Positions 49,076-64,000 of a stretch of 64,000 nt of DNA are shown piece by piece. The notes beneath the pieces were generated by a model, which was not told the origin of the DNA, did no database searches, and saw only the letters and a program-made list of their open reading frames with translations. The stretch's first letter is position 1. Every line of letters starts with the position of its first letter. Origin of the DNA: Protopterus annectens (Eukaryota; Chordata; Ceratodontiformes; Protopteridae); assembly GCF_019279795.1 (NCBI RefSeq), contig NC_056733.1, positions 1,417,487,519-1,417,551,518 on the forward strand, written 5' to 3'. A program made the position numbers and the translations under genes.

Positions 49076-52000
49076 TCACACCAAAAACAAAATAACTAGA
49101 CGTCTTAGTAATGGTACCAACACTTGGATGTACACTGTAACCATCCCACACTCGTGTGGAATATAGGCTTGTGGTGGAGATGCTGATGATCTTATTTTAT
49201 GCATTTTACTTTTTGTTGAGCTCATATGATGGACCTACAGACCTTTTCAGCTACAGCCTGGTACAGTAAAATCAAAAAAGTAACAGTGCTGTAAGAAAGC
49301 AAACATAATTTTCAACAGTTTTGCAACAAAGTTTCCTAATGTGGAACCAGCAGAATAATTAATCTAAGAAAAGTCTAGACAAGTTAAACAACATGGAGTT
49401 ATCCCAGGGGCAAGAAGTAAAGACTAGTGACATTTACCACAGTAGTCTGATTCCTGTAGTAATTAGTTAGATTTAAGCTGATGGCAGGAGGAAGAAGACC
49501 TGCTATGAAGTACCAGAATGTTCTATAGCTTGGGGTCTAGGAGAAGGCCCTGGTGAAACATTTAGATGAACACTGGAGCTAAATTAAGGCCAATGTTTCT
49601 GGAGTTAAAATGAGAACAGAGCAAGCTCAAGCTTTAGGCTTTAAAAAGGATTTGTGAGGTGAGTAATGTTTCAGCTCCTGAATGGCACAGGTCAATAAGG
49701 ACAAAACTAGGGCTGATGTTTGGATACCTGTAAGTATATTTATGTTTTACATAGGGATCTGACTGTGTTCCAATCTACAGGACTGCACCATAAAATGGAA
49801 GACCTTATTCAATGTCACCTATGAGGTGTGTAGTTTGAGAATGTTCCAGAAAATACCAATGGCAGGTCATACTCCAGCATTTCTTCTAATAGTGCTGGAA
49901 GTAGTTCTTTATACCTGTGCAGATGTCCACTGAGTGAATTCCACTGCAGCTTTCTGCTCCATAACAAAGTGCTTGTAATATGCAGTGGCCTCATTTACAA
50001 CACTGTCCTCACCTATATCGATACAGCGATCAGCAACACTTTACATCTGTTGAATACCTCTCTCCTGTCCAGAATTTTGCAGAATAAATCTGATTTCAGC
50101 TCATATTTTGTCTTGTCCCTTGTAAAACATTTGTTTTTCTGTGAAATCACTGAGGAATACATTCACTAAGTAATGCCATATGTTAGAGTTTCATAATACT
50201 TTTGTTCAGAAAATGCATGCTGATGTAGAATCTGTTGTTTTATTAATTTTTAAGTGAATTAGAGCAATATTTAAAAGAGTTAACCTGATTTTGGGCCTTT
50301 GTTTCAACACTATTTTTGGCTTTGTCCAGCATTCTTGAGCAAGAAAGTTGAGAGGTATGGGCTGCTGGAACATTGAAACAAGCACTATGTGTGAAGTGGA
50401 TAAGTGCAGCAAAAAGGCCGTCTCACTAAGCTCATCCCCACCTACACCTGTTACATGTATTCTTATTGGCTGCATAGGTAATCCCCACCTACACCTGTTG
50501 CACTTATTGGCTGCACAGGTGTATGTGTTTAATTCCTGGCACTCATCTGAGATGCTGTACGCTAAGCATTTAAAATACTAGCACTCCAATTACCATTATT
50601 TCCAACAAGTTCAGCTACTAGGTACATGTCCTACTCTTCACCCTACACACATGCTACCTCAGTTTCTTAGGTCCATAACAGTCCATGGAGGCTTTTTTAA
50701 GTTTAGCCATGTTTTTCCATGTGCAAATATCAGGATAAATTACCCAGGGGCATATAGTTGGGTTTAGGTGGCCGAGCACTTACAAGCTACTTCTCTCCGT
50801 TAAAGACAAATGTGCCAGTCCCAGGGGTAAATTTCTGATTCTCCATCCAGTGATCCATGTTGTATTTGAATAGGGATAGGGATGAGCTATGCTTCAAATG
50901 TATGGGAAGCCTGTTTCAGAGCACACGTAGACTCTGAGACACATACCTGTCCCTCCTATAATTTCTGTTTGAGTTGCAAATGAGGTTTAGGTCCTTCAAT
51001 CAGGTATTTCTAATGTGGTTGGATGTGTGAGACTGACTATAAGGTTAATAATTTGAGATGGTCTGTGTATTCCATGTGCTTTACACCTTGCATTCTTTTT
51101 ATGAGGAACCTCTAAGTGCCTTCCAGTTATTGCATATGCTTGGTCAGGTATAAAGCGAAGGGAGCACTGTACTCAATGACTGGCCTAATCAGGACAGAGT
51201 ATATTGTGACAATGACATCTTTGGACCTGAATGCCATACCCTTATATATAACTGGCACAATATAAGATTATTTCATTACAAGAGCACATACATAATAGTC
51301 AAAGGCCAAGTCACTGCCCATATATGTTCCCAAGTCCCTGACCATCAGGTCTACTCTTAAGGGTGTAATGTCTATGTGGCAATTCCCAGGGATGGCCATC
51401 ATTCCAAAGGAACTATTATGCATTTATGGCATTCAGTGTTAGACCATTGTTGTGGCACCAATTATTAGTTTACGACATGCTTTCTTGGAGGACATTAGTA
51501 TCCTTGGCAGATTCTATGACTGCACCAAGCTTGCAGTCATCTTCAAACTTGGTCAGTCACATACCTTTAGTGTTAGCTTTGTCTTCCAAAAAGTAATACC
51601 AAATAGGAGCATTTCCAGCACTGAGTTTTGAGGGACTCCACTACTGACTGATCTTTTTGAAGGTATAGTCTCTTATCTTGACTTTCTGAAAAAAAGTCCA
51701 GGATGGCTGTGAAGGCACAATCTGTCTTTGATGAAACCAAATTGCATTGGATCTAGTTTCCTATGTCTTTATTTATAATACCCATGATAATTCTTTCCAT
51801 GGCTTTACATATAAGAGTAGTCAGACTTATGGATCTGCAGGTACTCCAGTCAGTAGATGGCCCACCCTTGTGCAGAGGGATAACTGTTGCAGTCTTCAAT
51901 TCACTAGGCATGAAGTGATTTAGGAGGCTAAGGCTGAAAAGTAATTTTACAGAGCTCCATAAATCATGTTTCATGTTATTTAGGAGATATCCTGGGGTAT

Positions 52001-55000
52001 TTTCTGGGCCCACAGATGCACTATTCTTTACCTTGGAGAGTGCATTGAGGACTTGTTCACTAGTGATAGCCGGGGTAGTTATAGTCAAGGGTATCTCTTG
52101 AGAGGTGGCTGCTTGAAATTGGAGCTAAATTGGTCATCCAGTAGGTCTGCTATATTCTCCAGTTATGTATATATGGTTCCATTTATAATTAGCTTAGCAC
52201 ACTGTTGTGTATTACCTTTGTGGTTGCTGACATTGATGAAGAAGGCCTTGTGGTTGTCCTTTGCCTGTGAGGCTATCTCTACCTCAGATTTGGCTTTGGT
52301 GGACTTGATAAGATTCCTGAGTTCCTTGTTTAATTTGACGAAGGGTGTCTTGCCTTGCACGGCATTGCCCTTTTCAGTTTTGGTCATGGTTTTCTTCCTT
52401 TTGTTATGCTGCTTGCTGATATTGGGATTCCACCAGGGTGGCTTGTTCTTTGAGTTAGCCCTGTTCTTATTCAGGTTGAGTACATCTGCCTCACTGCAGC
52501 TGTTTACATGAGGGTATAGGGTTTCTGTGAACAATTCCACCTAGGCAACAGAGTTCACACAGTTTGGGGGTGGCTTGAAATTTTGCCAGAGTATCAATCA
52601 GGAGAAGAAGGTTTGCTTTGGAATCATTTCTAAATATTCAAGGGTTAGATGGGGTTACAGGTTTTAGTTTAATTTAAAAGGAAACAACTTTATGGACTGA
52701 CTTGACAAGTGAGGACATTACACACATATGTGAGTGTAAAGTTTCCCCAGTTTGTGAAGATCGGATCAAGGATGTGTTGCCCCTAGTACATAGACCAGCT
52801 GGTCCAGAGCATTAGTTTTAACAATGTTCAGTAATCTCTTGACCTGTGTATTTGAAGTTGTGTATGTTTCCCAGTTTACAGCAGATTAGTTGAAGTCGCC
52901 CAGCATTATAGTGCTGGGTTCAATACAGAGTGACTCCAATTCCTTTAAGTATACAGTGTATACTATACAGTATGAGTATCTTGGGTCACAGGGTGACCTA
53001 TCTTGCAATGATATGGAATGAGACTTTGCTTATGGTGAGCTGGAAATGGAGATGTACATGTGTGTCATACTGCTTGACCAGTCTCGAGGTGTGACAGTTT
53101 TTGATGAATACTGAGATTCCTATCTGTTTTGTCCCTTCTTGCACAGTTGCTGGTCTAAATGTATGGCAGGCATTATAGCCTTGCATTGCCATGGTGCTCT
53201 GTGTGGCTTTAAACCATGTCTCTGTAACTACATAGATGTTTACATTCTCTAGGTTGAGGAGAGCTTGCAGGGGTGGAATGTTTTTGTTTAGACTCCTGGC
53301 ATTGAACAGCAAAATCTTTAGATTATACATGGTTGGCTTTGATAAAAAGGCACTAAGTGGGTGGACAACTTTTTAGCTAATATTCGAAAGCCTAAAGGGG
53401 ACAGGAGCATCATCTCTAGTGAAGCAGCATGGTCTGACAACCATATGCTCCTAAGGTGACAAATATTGTACCCCCTTCAAATGACACCAAAAACAAAGCC
53501 AATTATCAAAGTCAATCATCTTTTGTTTGTATAGTGACATCATCTTGGAGATGGTAGAATATTGCTCAGTGCTAGGCATATACCAGCTTGGCACATACAG
53601 TCATAGCACTCCATCGTGTCCGTCTTCATATAGTCCAGGAAAGTATGTCTCAGGTCATTTACACACATATGTACAATAACAGTTGTACCAGTACGTGTAG
53701 TTCAATAACCTGTGTGCATGTGTAATCTGGCAGATCCTGGCCTCTGATTGGCAGCTGACCATGACCCTTTCCTAACTCATCTTAGTGAATGGAACATCTG
53801 TGTGCCTCATTATGGAATCTCCTATGACTAGAATATTTCTTTGTGTGAAGGTTTACCTTATGGGCTTACCAGTTGAGACACCATGCGGTAAAGTTGTATG
53901 AGTAGAGGTGGATGCTGTTTTGGTAGAATGTTTGTGGGGTTGCTGAGGATACCTATTGTTATAGCTGCATCTAAGAGGACTTTGAGGTGTGGGTAGTTTA
54001 TTTCAAAAAGCCTCAGTATACATGAGTCTATGTACGTGTTCATTAACATGAGTAATAGGCAGAATGTGGTGTTGTGTGTTTCTGACAAACTGTTTAGCAA
54101 CTTTGAATTAACTATAAAGGTGTAGAAACACAACAGCTAAGACAGTGAAATACTGCAGCACTTCAAAGTAAGAAAAGTACAGAAACACAATAAATAATAC
54201 AGAAATACAACAGTAGCACTTTGAAACAACAAGAAAAAGTGCAATTCAGCAATGTGGTGTACTAATCTAGCTTGGACGGTGTTAGATTGAAGCAGATATT
54301 CTCAAATCTCGATAGGCACAAAACATCAATAACTAAATAAAATGGCCCATGTCTCTCTTTGAACACAACTCTAATAGGCGGGCTGATGTCCTGTGTGATG
54401 TGGAATGTACCCACATCTGACAGGCTAATTATCACTAAATATACCACCACAACTATGTTGTAAGTAAATATGTATGTAAAATATGTATGTAAATATGTAA
54501 GTAACATAAATATGTTGTAAGTAATTTCTATGTTAAATTGTTAATCACTATGTAATCCAATGTAACTACTGTCTGTTTATTTTACTGTGGAGCTTTTCTC
54601 CCCGGGCCTCCACTGAAAATGGACCCACGTCCAGTCGGACACTCCCGGTCAACAAATTTAAATAAAAATAAAAATAAAAACTAGATTCAATAATACCAGC
54701 TTAGCACAAGATATTGACTCATCACCGTGCAGTTATTTGGGAAAACTGAGTAATGGGAGCCTACCAGATGAAGCATGAAAAACACTAATTTCATAACCCA
54801 GGTATGAAGTCAACCTTTGACTACCTGCCAAAGGAAAAAAATTCCTCAGACACATGGAGTGAGTTGTGGGATCTGTTCCAATATATTGCTGGTGGCCACA
54901 CAAGTTAAAATTACAGCCGTGTTCCTCACCTTGACATGATCACAAATGTCTGTGATCCACAAATAATATTTGTGAACCTTCCATAGATACTGATTGCAAT

Positions 55001-58000
55001 TATTTCATCCACCATAAGCATCCTGATTTTTCCTTCACTGCCTTATACACAAGCAGGCATAGATGTTTGTTGTAATGAAGAATATTTGCCCTGTATTTCA
55101 TACATATTAACTCAACAACATGTAGAAGAATATCCACAATTCAAGAACATATGCGGACATAACAGTTCTACCATATAATGCTATAAGTGTTATATAATTC
55201 ATGGGACCAGGACTTACAAGGCCTGCAACACTAGTATGTTGTCAACAATTCCCCCAGTGACTGTTGTGCCCAAGGACTAGGAAGGTAATACAGAGAATGG
55301 AATGCAGCACTTATTGCAATGTTATGATATGTTCTGCAAATTGTGCTGCATTAGAGCTATTTAAAGAAAAAACCTCCTCTCAGAAACCACAGCCCCATGG
55401 CCCAGAAGGAAGAAACCCAGACTATGATCTAGATAACTCAAGATCAATTAGCAGCTTTAGTAATCAAGAACCAGGCAGAGGATGTTGGGAAAGAAGGGTT
55501 CTCACATCCTATGGAGAAAAACAAAAAAATTCACTGAGCTCACCACCAAAGGCAGTACGCGTGGAAACCAAGTGAATGTAAAAAGTAAACCTGCTGCTGC
55601 CACCCAAGCTGAAGTAAAATGGTTGAAATTGTTAAAATCATTTCCTTTATTAACAAAGTAAAATGTAATCCTGCTGCTGCTGTCTGGATAAGAGCTTTCA
55701 GTTGTTGAACTTTATCAAACCCTAAAGAAAAAAGCAGCTTCCTTTCATTGAAAAAGAGCTTCCTGCAGCTCATTCATTCAATCAACCAATAAAGTGTTGG
55801 TGTATGGACACACCTCTCATTCAGAGTGCATGTTCTATTTACTTAGTGTTAGCTAAAAGCTTGGAGTTTTTAAAGTGAAATAACACAGGATTGATGCATG
55901 CGCATTATTTCTTTAGAGCCCTTCCTTTCAAGATGGGTTTGAGCGGTACAGTTTCATTTAATCCAGGTTTCTGGTCCACTCTAAGGTTCATAATCTATCC
56001 AGGAGCAAAAATGTGATTTATATTGCTCAGTGCCAATGCTGCCCAGCCTTCTATGTGGGGAAAACAAATAGAGTGTTCAAGGAGCGCATCCTGAGACACT
56101 GTCAGGACATTAGAAATCAAGTAAATACGAATGCTCTATATGGTCACATTAAAGTCAATGGAGACCACATTTTTAGATTTATGGTCGTAAGCAGGCTAGT
56201 AGAAACAATACAAGAAGGGGATCTGGCCAACTATACCGAAACTAAGGAAATGTATCAAGGGCAGATAAGGGCAATCACCCTGGGTGCTGAATTATCTAGG
56301 GAGCAATCTGCACTGAAGAAATAAATAAAAAAAATGTATAGTATTTTTTTTTTTATTTCCCTTTAAACAAAAAAGAAAGTAATGGAATAAAACAACCTAC
56401 ACAGACATTTGAGACGAGACACTCCAGTGTATCTCATGCCCACTTTATGTCATTACATGTGTGCACCTCCCTAAAGACCTGTGACTGGCTGCGCAGGTGG
56501 AGGGGCTGTGCAGTGAAGTCAATAACAGAGCATTATCTTTCTTTGGTACCCACATCGAGCAAAGCAATTTGCTTTTGCTTGTTTGTTTTTTTTTAAATAT
56601 AAGTCTGTGGGCACGCTACAAATCCGCTACTGATTTCTACTATGCTGAGTGTTGACTTTTTTTCATTTGTTCATTCATCCGGTATCTGGTTCCACTTCCT
56701 TTAGTTAGACAAAATATAGACCAGGCTAGCAGAGAATCACATAGACCTCATTTCTGTGAGCATTCCTTCAGGTAGTGTGCCTGATGGCTGCTTCAGAGTA
56801 ATGGTAGGGGGAATGAGACAAAGGTCAACAAACAGGGACAGATTTAAAAAAAAATATTGCTTTTTATAAAATGAAAGGTCACTAGAATAACATTTATGTT
56901 TAGCATGCATTTTCTGAAGGGCATGAAATTTCAAACTCAAGCATATGTCATTATTTAGTGACTTCATATTCACATTAATGGTGGAGGGAGTGGGACAAAG
57001 CCCAGAAAAACAGAGACAGATTTTAAATATTACTTTTACAAACTTAAACAAGATTTGTGCTCACGTGCATTTTCGGAAGGATGTAACTGAAGTCTGAAAC
57101 TGAAATGTATAGTATGTGTTTTCACACAATAATGATGGTGTGATAAAGGACAAAAAATAGGGACAGATTTTAAATTTTGCTTTTATAAATTTAGACAGGA
57201 TTTGTGTTAGCATGCCATTTTCTGAAAGGTGTGAATGAAGTCTAAAGCTGAAATTTATGTTGCTATTTGATGACTGTCATTACAATATTGGTGGTGGGAC
57301 AAAGGACAAAAAAGGGACAGTTTTCAAATGTTGCCGTTATACAGTTAAAAAAGCTGCAGCCTGCTATAATTAAGAGGTTTTATCATGCATTTTCTGACAG
57401 GTACGTACGCCATTATTTAGTGATTTCAGTCATCACTATTTTGCCAGAAAACCACAAATGATTTGAGAAACAGAAGAAAAATGAGGCAAAATTCTGGACA
57501 TTCTGAAGAAATCTGGAGAGTTGATAGCTATGGTGGGGGTGACTGGACTGGTGGATGTGTAAAACTAAAATGTAGTGCAAATCAGTGTAGTAGTTTGGCC
57601 TATTAGCTTCATGTCTTGTTTAGACAATTACCTTTTTGGAGAAACAGGTAGTGAAAAATTGCAGCTTATATAATGACGATTAAAATGAAATTAGGAATTA
57701 TAATACATAGTTTTTCTTTACTTTAGAAAAAATGTATATTAATTTACATTCTCTTATTCTGACAATGACTCAAGTTAACCCAATACTAATATTTTAAGTG
57801 TCCTTGAATGTCTTTGTCTGATTATTATTTCTAGATTTTTTTACCTATAAGTACATCCAGACCAGAATCTGAATATCAGTTGTGTGGTGGACAGGACTGC
57901 TGGTGAACTGGTATGTCAAATTAAAATGTAGTGCATAAAAGCAGTTTGCCTTTGTACACAATCAAATTACCTTTTCCTGGAGAAATAGGTGGTGACTTTG

Positions 58001-61000
58001 CACTTAATAAATAATGACAGTAATTAGAATTATAATACACTTCCGAAAAATGTATATTAATTCACACTCTCTTATTCTGTCAAGGACTCGGGTTAACAGT
58101 ATTGATACATTAAGAGTCCCTGTCTGATTATTTCTGGATTTGTCCCTGATTGCAATGAGAAGTGTCTGATTTGTAATGCACAAGTGGCATAGAGGCAAAA
58201 TTTTGTGGGGTATCGTCCTGCCATTGTTGCCTGCCAATACTGGTAATTATGTATTTGTTGTTGCTATATAGGATAGATAGGGACTTTGTTGGCTGTTTAT
58301 ATGGGATGAATAGATATATGAGTTTTTCATTCATCAAGGCTATTTTTATCTATTAGTTGAATATTATTTTTACTCATTGGACTTGGACTTTTAATGAATG
58401 CTATGCTCTTTAATGGGGGGATATGACTTCTTAATTCATCAAGGCTGTTTTTATCTATTAGTTGATGGACTTTAAATCAATGCTACACTATTCTGGGGAG
58501 GGGGGAGTTGAGTTCTTAATTCACCAAGGCAGAGACTATTATTATGATTAGTTGAATTAATGTCATTTCCCTAAAGATTTTCTGAGAATGGTTTAGCTTT
58601 TTGCAAAATCATTGTATTTTGCTTTGCTGCAATGTTCGTCAATTTTCCATTTGCACTGGTAACTTCCTGAATGCAATTTGTACTCTAGGAGTTTTTCCTC
58701 TGATGACTTGTTGAACAGTATTTGTGCATATTCTGGTAGATCATAAGGAGGGAAGGCAGTGAATTCAGAATAATACAGTGCCACAAATGTTCTTCCTATA
58801 GAAAAAAGGACTTTTATGGAATTCCATGCATGCATAATATGATGATGCACATTCTGTTCACTGCTCAATTATTGATTATGTATATCAGAGAAATTGTATC
58901 GAAATGTCTGATCCAGTCCAGATAGCTTCACAGATGGTCCTTTTGTGTGAAAATACCTTGTATACTTTTATTGGCTGAACATATGAACTCAAACCTGAAT
59001 TTAATGTTGACACAGCAAAGTCATTTTTTCATTGCCTTTTAGTTTTGGATGCTTCAGTAGTGTTATACCTAGAAGTGATAAAAGGACAGGCAACCAGGTA
59101 GCAGGCTGTAGGCTGCACTGAATAGCTTGCTTTACCCTAGGCTTTCTGTAACAGCTCTGGAATAGAGCAGCAGTGTAGAAATTTCAAACTGGCAGTACAT
59201 TCTGTCAATAAGTCATCATTCATGTGCTTGTTTTTCTTTGGGGACACGATGACTCACAAGAAAACAACATCCTTGTGGGATTGTGTACGCACAAAATCAG
59301 CAGTCCACACCACTGAATGCTTGCCTCATTGCTGACATATGCCGTACATGCTACTTTTTAGGTTCATAGATTGGTACTAGACTAACTGCCCTTGTGAGCC
59401 ATTTTAAACCTAGCCAATTACCCCCTGTGAGAATCAAACCCTGCACCTCGTGTCTATAAGGTAAACACCTTAACCATTACACCACCCTCCCACCCCATAT
59501 GTAGTACAGCAGGCAAGCTATGACTTATGATGATGCTAGTATTTGGACTGTACCTGCAAATAGATGTGGATTGTGCCAAATTAATTCTTTATAGGTAAAT
59601 TAATGTTATAAGCTAATATCTGGATAACACTTGTTCATTTTTATTTGCCATGTGTTTTATCTAAATATGAAAAAAGGCAGAAAAAATAAGTAAATGTGAG
59701 TTTTTTTCTGCACATAGAACGGAGACCCTGGCAGAACATGTTTGTTTGTGTCTTTCGGCTTTTCCCGGTTAGGAGTCGCCACAGCGGAACTCCGGTCCGC
59801 TAATGTTTGGTAGTGGATTTTTACGTACTGGGTTACCAGCCCTGATGCACATCCTTCAATGAAGGCACGCCCCATTCACGTATGCCTCCACACAGAAGAC
59901 GCTCTAGCTGAGAATCGAACGGGACAACGTCTTACTGTGAGGCAACAACGCTACCGCAGCACCACCCAGACCCTGGCAGAACATAAACATTAAAAATACT
60001 CAATCTTTGCATTCTCTGTTTAGCAGCTCTATAATGGTAATGGTTAACATTTCTGTAAGCATAGACCCTCTGACAAACTGTATATATAGAAGTTCTAACA
60101 AACCAGATATATGTACAGTTACATAACTAGAATATAAAGGGAGAATAGAGTTAAAGTAGAAGTAGAAGTGCTGTAGTAATTACTTGGCTAGGGGAGTTAA
60201 TAGAGACCTATAAGGACTCTGCTGGTGAAGCACTATTCTCTTGCGCCATAGCCAAATTATGGAACTCACTCCCACCCACAATTACCTCCGTACCATCATG
60301 CACCAACTTCAAAACTTTATTAAAAGTGCACCTAAAAACATGCTGGCTATGCCCTTGCAACTCCCACTCTAATATCATCCACCCCATCCAACTACTACCT
60401 TTCTTTCACCTCCACTAACTACCTTGATGATAGCAAGCTCAGATGCTCATAAGCCTAGTACTTATTATACAGCAGGAACTTCTCATTGTTACATTTGTTA
60501 ATGCCTGTTATGTACTTCACAGATAAAGATTCTAGTTGTCTACTGATGTACTATGTTCTTCATCTGTAAATATGTTGTAAGTAATTTCTATGTTAAATTG
60601 TTATTTGCTATCTAATCCAATGTAACTACTGTATGTTTATTTTACTATGGAGCTTTTCTCCCCAGGCCTCCGCTGAAAATGGACCCACGTCCAGTCGGAC
60701 ACTCCCGGTCAACAAATTTAAATAAAATAAAATAAATAAAATAAATAATAAGATGAAAGAAAGAAGTGATTATGTGTAGTCAGTGGGTTTAGAGCACTAA
60801 TGCTGTGGTAAGCTCAATCACAGTTTCGGATGAGTGAGTTAATTGGATGTATCAGATGCATGGAAAGGAGCAGGTAAATAAAGGTACTATGCACTTGGAG
60901 AAATATTTGTGACATGTCCTTTAGATGGATGGTATCCTTTAAACTGATATAGTAAATATTGTTTGCCCTGTGAACTGAACAGTCAGGCAGTAGCATAGCT

Positions 61001-62714
61001 AGGGCAATATGAGAGGGGCAACTGTCTTGAATGCAAAGTATTTTGTTGATCCTGATCTGTAATGCAGCACCAGGTTTTAAATGCTGGTATTGCTTTAGCA
61101 GTCAAATCTGAGTGTTGCAGCTCTCCATGTGGGGTCTAAACTGTAGCAACTGTTGCAACTGCTTGATACTTTGTAGCAAGTAGTTTGCTGCAGTTTAAAA
61201 GTAAAAAAATATATATTTTTTTAATTTTAACTAAAACATGAGAGCAAGGAGGATATAAACAGTTTTCTATAGTTTATAAGTAAAAAAAATCTCTATTTTT
61301 TTACTAAAACCTGAGTGCTGTAGAACTCCATGCAAGCAGGATATAAACTGTTGCAACTGTTTGCTACATTTGTAGTAAGCAGTTTGCTACAGTTTAAAAT
61401 TAGAAATTAGTATTTTTTTATTAATTAAATGTGGTCAAGGAAGGTAAAGGGCAGGACACAGAAATGGGACCTGAATGCTGGGCAGAGGGGATATGTTTTG
61501 CATGAGGGGGTGGGCTGCTGGTTAATGGTACCGACACAGGTTTGAGCCGGCTATGCTTTTGGAGGAAGGGAGTACTTTGGGTGATTGATTAAATCAGGAG
61601 GAAATGGCGGTCATAGTTTTGGAGCCATTACAATCAGGAAGTATAGCAAACATTAAACTATTTTCTAATCTCATTGTTTCATCTGGCAGAAGGTTTAATG
61701 TGCCATCTGCCATGGAACATCTATGGCGCATTAAACATTCTGCCAGATTAAATAGTCTGTAGGTTTTATTTTTACAATAGCATGGAAAAGCTAACTGTGT
61801 TGTTTCTTTAAATAGCTAAAGAAATGTTGTGTTGGTTATGCATCATATGACTGATACATGATTAACTCTGAAAATTTGCCAAACTTTCAATAAAACTTTC
61901 TGTCTGTACTTGCTTTTGAGCCTTTGAGTCTCTCATGCTTTTGTTGTCAAGGCATCTTTTTTTCCACCCCATTCAAAAAAAATGTTTTTTGTTTTGCTCT
62001 TTAGGTAGGAGGAGCAATTGAGGGTCTCACCCTGGGCTCCAAATGGCCTTGTTACTCCTCTGCTTCTACACAACCAGGATAGGTAAAACTGTTACGTTTT
62101 CTAAGTGTTGTTTTTCAGTTCAGTGAAACTGTGATTTGCTAAGTAATTTTTGACAAAATAAGATTCATTAAAGGGTGTCTTGGCGAGCTGCTATGAATCG
62201 AGTATATAGGGGTGGCTCATGCTATTGGACTGCAAGACTGCAGCCCCCCCCAGCTGTAAAAAGAAAAAACAAAATAAAGCAGAAGAAAAGGAAAAATGGA
62301 AATTAAATCAAAATGAATAGCGAGTCCTGGAACTCCATGCATGCATGCATGCTGGGCGTTCCTGGAACTCTGCACGCATGCATGCAGGAATCCAAACTGC
62401 CATTTAACCAGCCCAGATTAGAAGAAGGCATCAGACTTACAGAAATGCCCAGAAGTCTATGCGGTTACAATCGCATAGACTGGAAGGGATCGGACTGCAA
62501 CATCTGCAAGCTAGAGCCTGCTCTCGTGGGAAAGGCAGACTCAAAAGCGAACTTCAACATCTGCAGGTTGGCAAACTCGGTGGCTGGGACTTTGAAGTAA
62601 TCGTGGGAAAGACAGACTTGAAAGTGAGCAGACTGCAATGTCTGCAGGCTGGGCTGGGACTTTGAAGCAAGCTGCTGCAGGAATTTCAACTGGATCAGAC
62701 TCCAACCCAGGTAG

Positions 62715-62819
<105 letters not shown>

Positions 62820-64000
62820 TCCCCAGTTAAATATACCTGGTGGCTAGAGAGAAACTCAGGGAAGGCTCAAACCCAAGGATATACCTGGGGGCTAGAGAAT
62901 AACTCCAGCTCAAACCCTGTACCTAGGGTGCAGGTAGCAAGAGCCTAAATTCCATACCCACCACCACTCATGAAAACTATTCAGATTTTTGCCTCGTATT
63001 TTTGTTCTGTTCTGTTCCTCATAAAATTTGTGGTTTTCTGGATTTTGAGTTCACTAAATAATGGCAGGCATTTGAATTTCAGTCTTCATATTCTTCAGAA
63101 AATATATGGTAACACAAAACCTGTTATTCTAGCAAATTTCTAAGTTTATAAGATGAATATTTGAAATTGGTCCCTATTTTCTGGGCTGTATTCCCCCATT
63201 ATTGGCTTTCTCCAGTTTTTTTTTGTGCTAAGAGGTTGAGAGCTATGGTGAAAACTGAATTCATTGAATATGTTTGGGGGCTATAATTCCCTCATTATTG
63301 GCTTTGTCCAGGTGTTTTGTGCTAAGAGGTTGAGGACTATGGTGAGAACTGAATTCACTAAATGATAGCCATTTAAGTTTCAGTCTTCTTGTGTTTCAAG
63401 AAACAGCTGATATGGCTCTGATTGTAGTGCAAAGGGTCCTGGGTTCAAGACTTGGCAGTGAAATGCATGGTGGTAACAGCATTTTATTCTAGCAACTTTC
63501 CAAGATTATACAAGCAATCTTTAAAATGTGTCCCTGGTGTTTGGGCTTTTGTCCCCCAATAAATTTTGCCTTTTTTGCAGATTTCTTGTGCTGCAAATTT
63601 GAGAGATACAGTTGAGTGTCGAGTGGATTTTTACAATGAACTGAGAGCTTCAGGGGAAGAGAAGTTCAGTGCAACTTATACTGAGTCTGCTTGTATTGTT
63701 AATAGTACAACAGGTAGTGTACTTGCTTTTGATGCAGAAGGCTGTGGGTTCTACTCCCACAGTATGTAGATGCATTTCTGATACTGTACTGTGTTGTACT
63801 TTTAAAGGGAGTGGATGCTGCAGTCCTGAGAATGTCCTCTTTAATGGAGATACCTAGTAACTATGAACCTGTTATCAGTTTGCCATCCATTCCTTATTGC
63901 AATATTACTAGCTTATCATTTTGAATGTACCATAGGCAATGTATTCCTCAAGGGCAACAGGCACTTTATTTGTAGATGAAACAATGAAATATACATTTGT

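Overview
This is eukaryotic, almost certainly vertebrate, repeat-dominated intergenic DNA. I find no convincing host protein-coding gene, no intact tRNA or rRNA gene, and nothing bacterial (no operons, no CRISPR). The mix of elements is CR1-like and L2-like LINEs, L1/Tx1-like LINEs, two Penelope-like elements (PLEs) with GIY-YIG endonucleases, a PIF/Harbinger DNA transposon, two tRNA-derived SINEs and long satellite DNA. That mix fits a large, repeat-rich genome such as a lungfish, amphibian or early-branching fish. It argues against mammals and birds, which lack such PLEs. The species assignment is inference only.

Layout. 0-3.2 kb: 3' end of an L2-like LINE (minus), then spliced-looking exons resembling the accessory protein of a Harbinger transposon. 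3.2-17 kb: an old, scrambled block of at least five copies of one CR1-like family ('family A'), mixed with a ~225-250 bp tandem repeat that carries a tRNA-like segment. One copy has the 5'-inverted structure expected from twin priming. 17-19.9 kb: a Harbinger transposase pseudogene (minus) and a palindrome-rich right terminus. 21.2-27 kb: an L2-like LINE ('family B', minus) split by a young family A copy (24.4-26.6 kb) and carrying a short reversed family B tail. 28.4-29.4 kb: two small tandem arrays. 32-38.3 kb: L1-like, PLE and Tx1-like remains, all minus. 38.8-42.4 kb: a 3.6 kb satellite of about 97 monomers of 37 bp with higher-order structure. 43-47 kb: a nearly complete young family A copy (minus). 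47-50.7 kb: microsatellites and unassigned DNA. 50.75-53.85 kb: a divergent family A relative (minus). 54-64 kb: family B tails, a PLE fragment, several 50-350 bp tandem repeats, two SINEs, a strong 84-nt hairpin and tRNA-like fragments.

How the parts relate. Family A encodes a zinc-binding/esterase ORF1 and an endonuclease-reverse transcriptase ORF2, and ends in 8-bp repeats (atgaacct). A tRNA-derived SINE at 59.4 kb carries the same 3' tail, so family A, or a close relative, probably mobilised it. Family A copies fall into an old set (3.8-17 kb) and a young set (24.4 and 43 kb), so the family was active over a long period. Every transposon ORF seen here is broken somewhere, so none of these copies is likely to be autonomous now.
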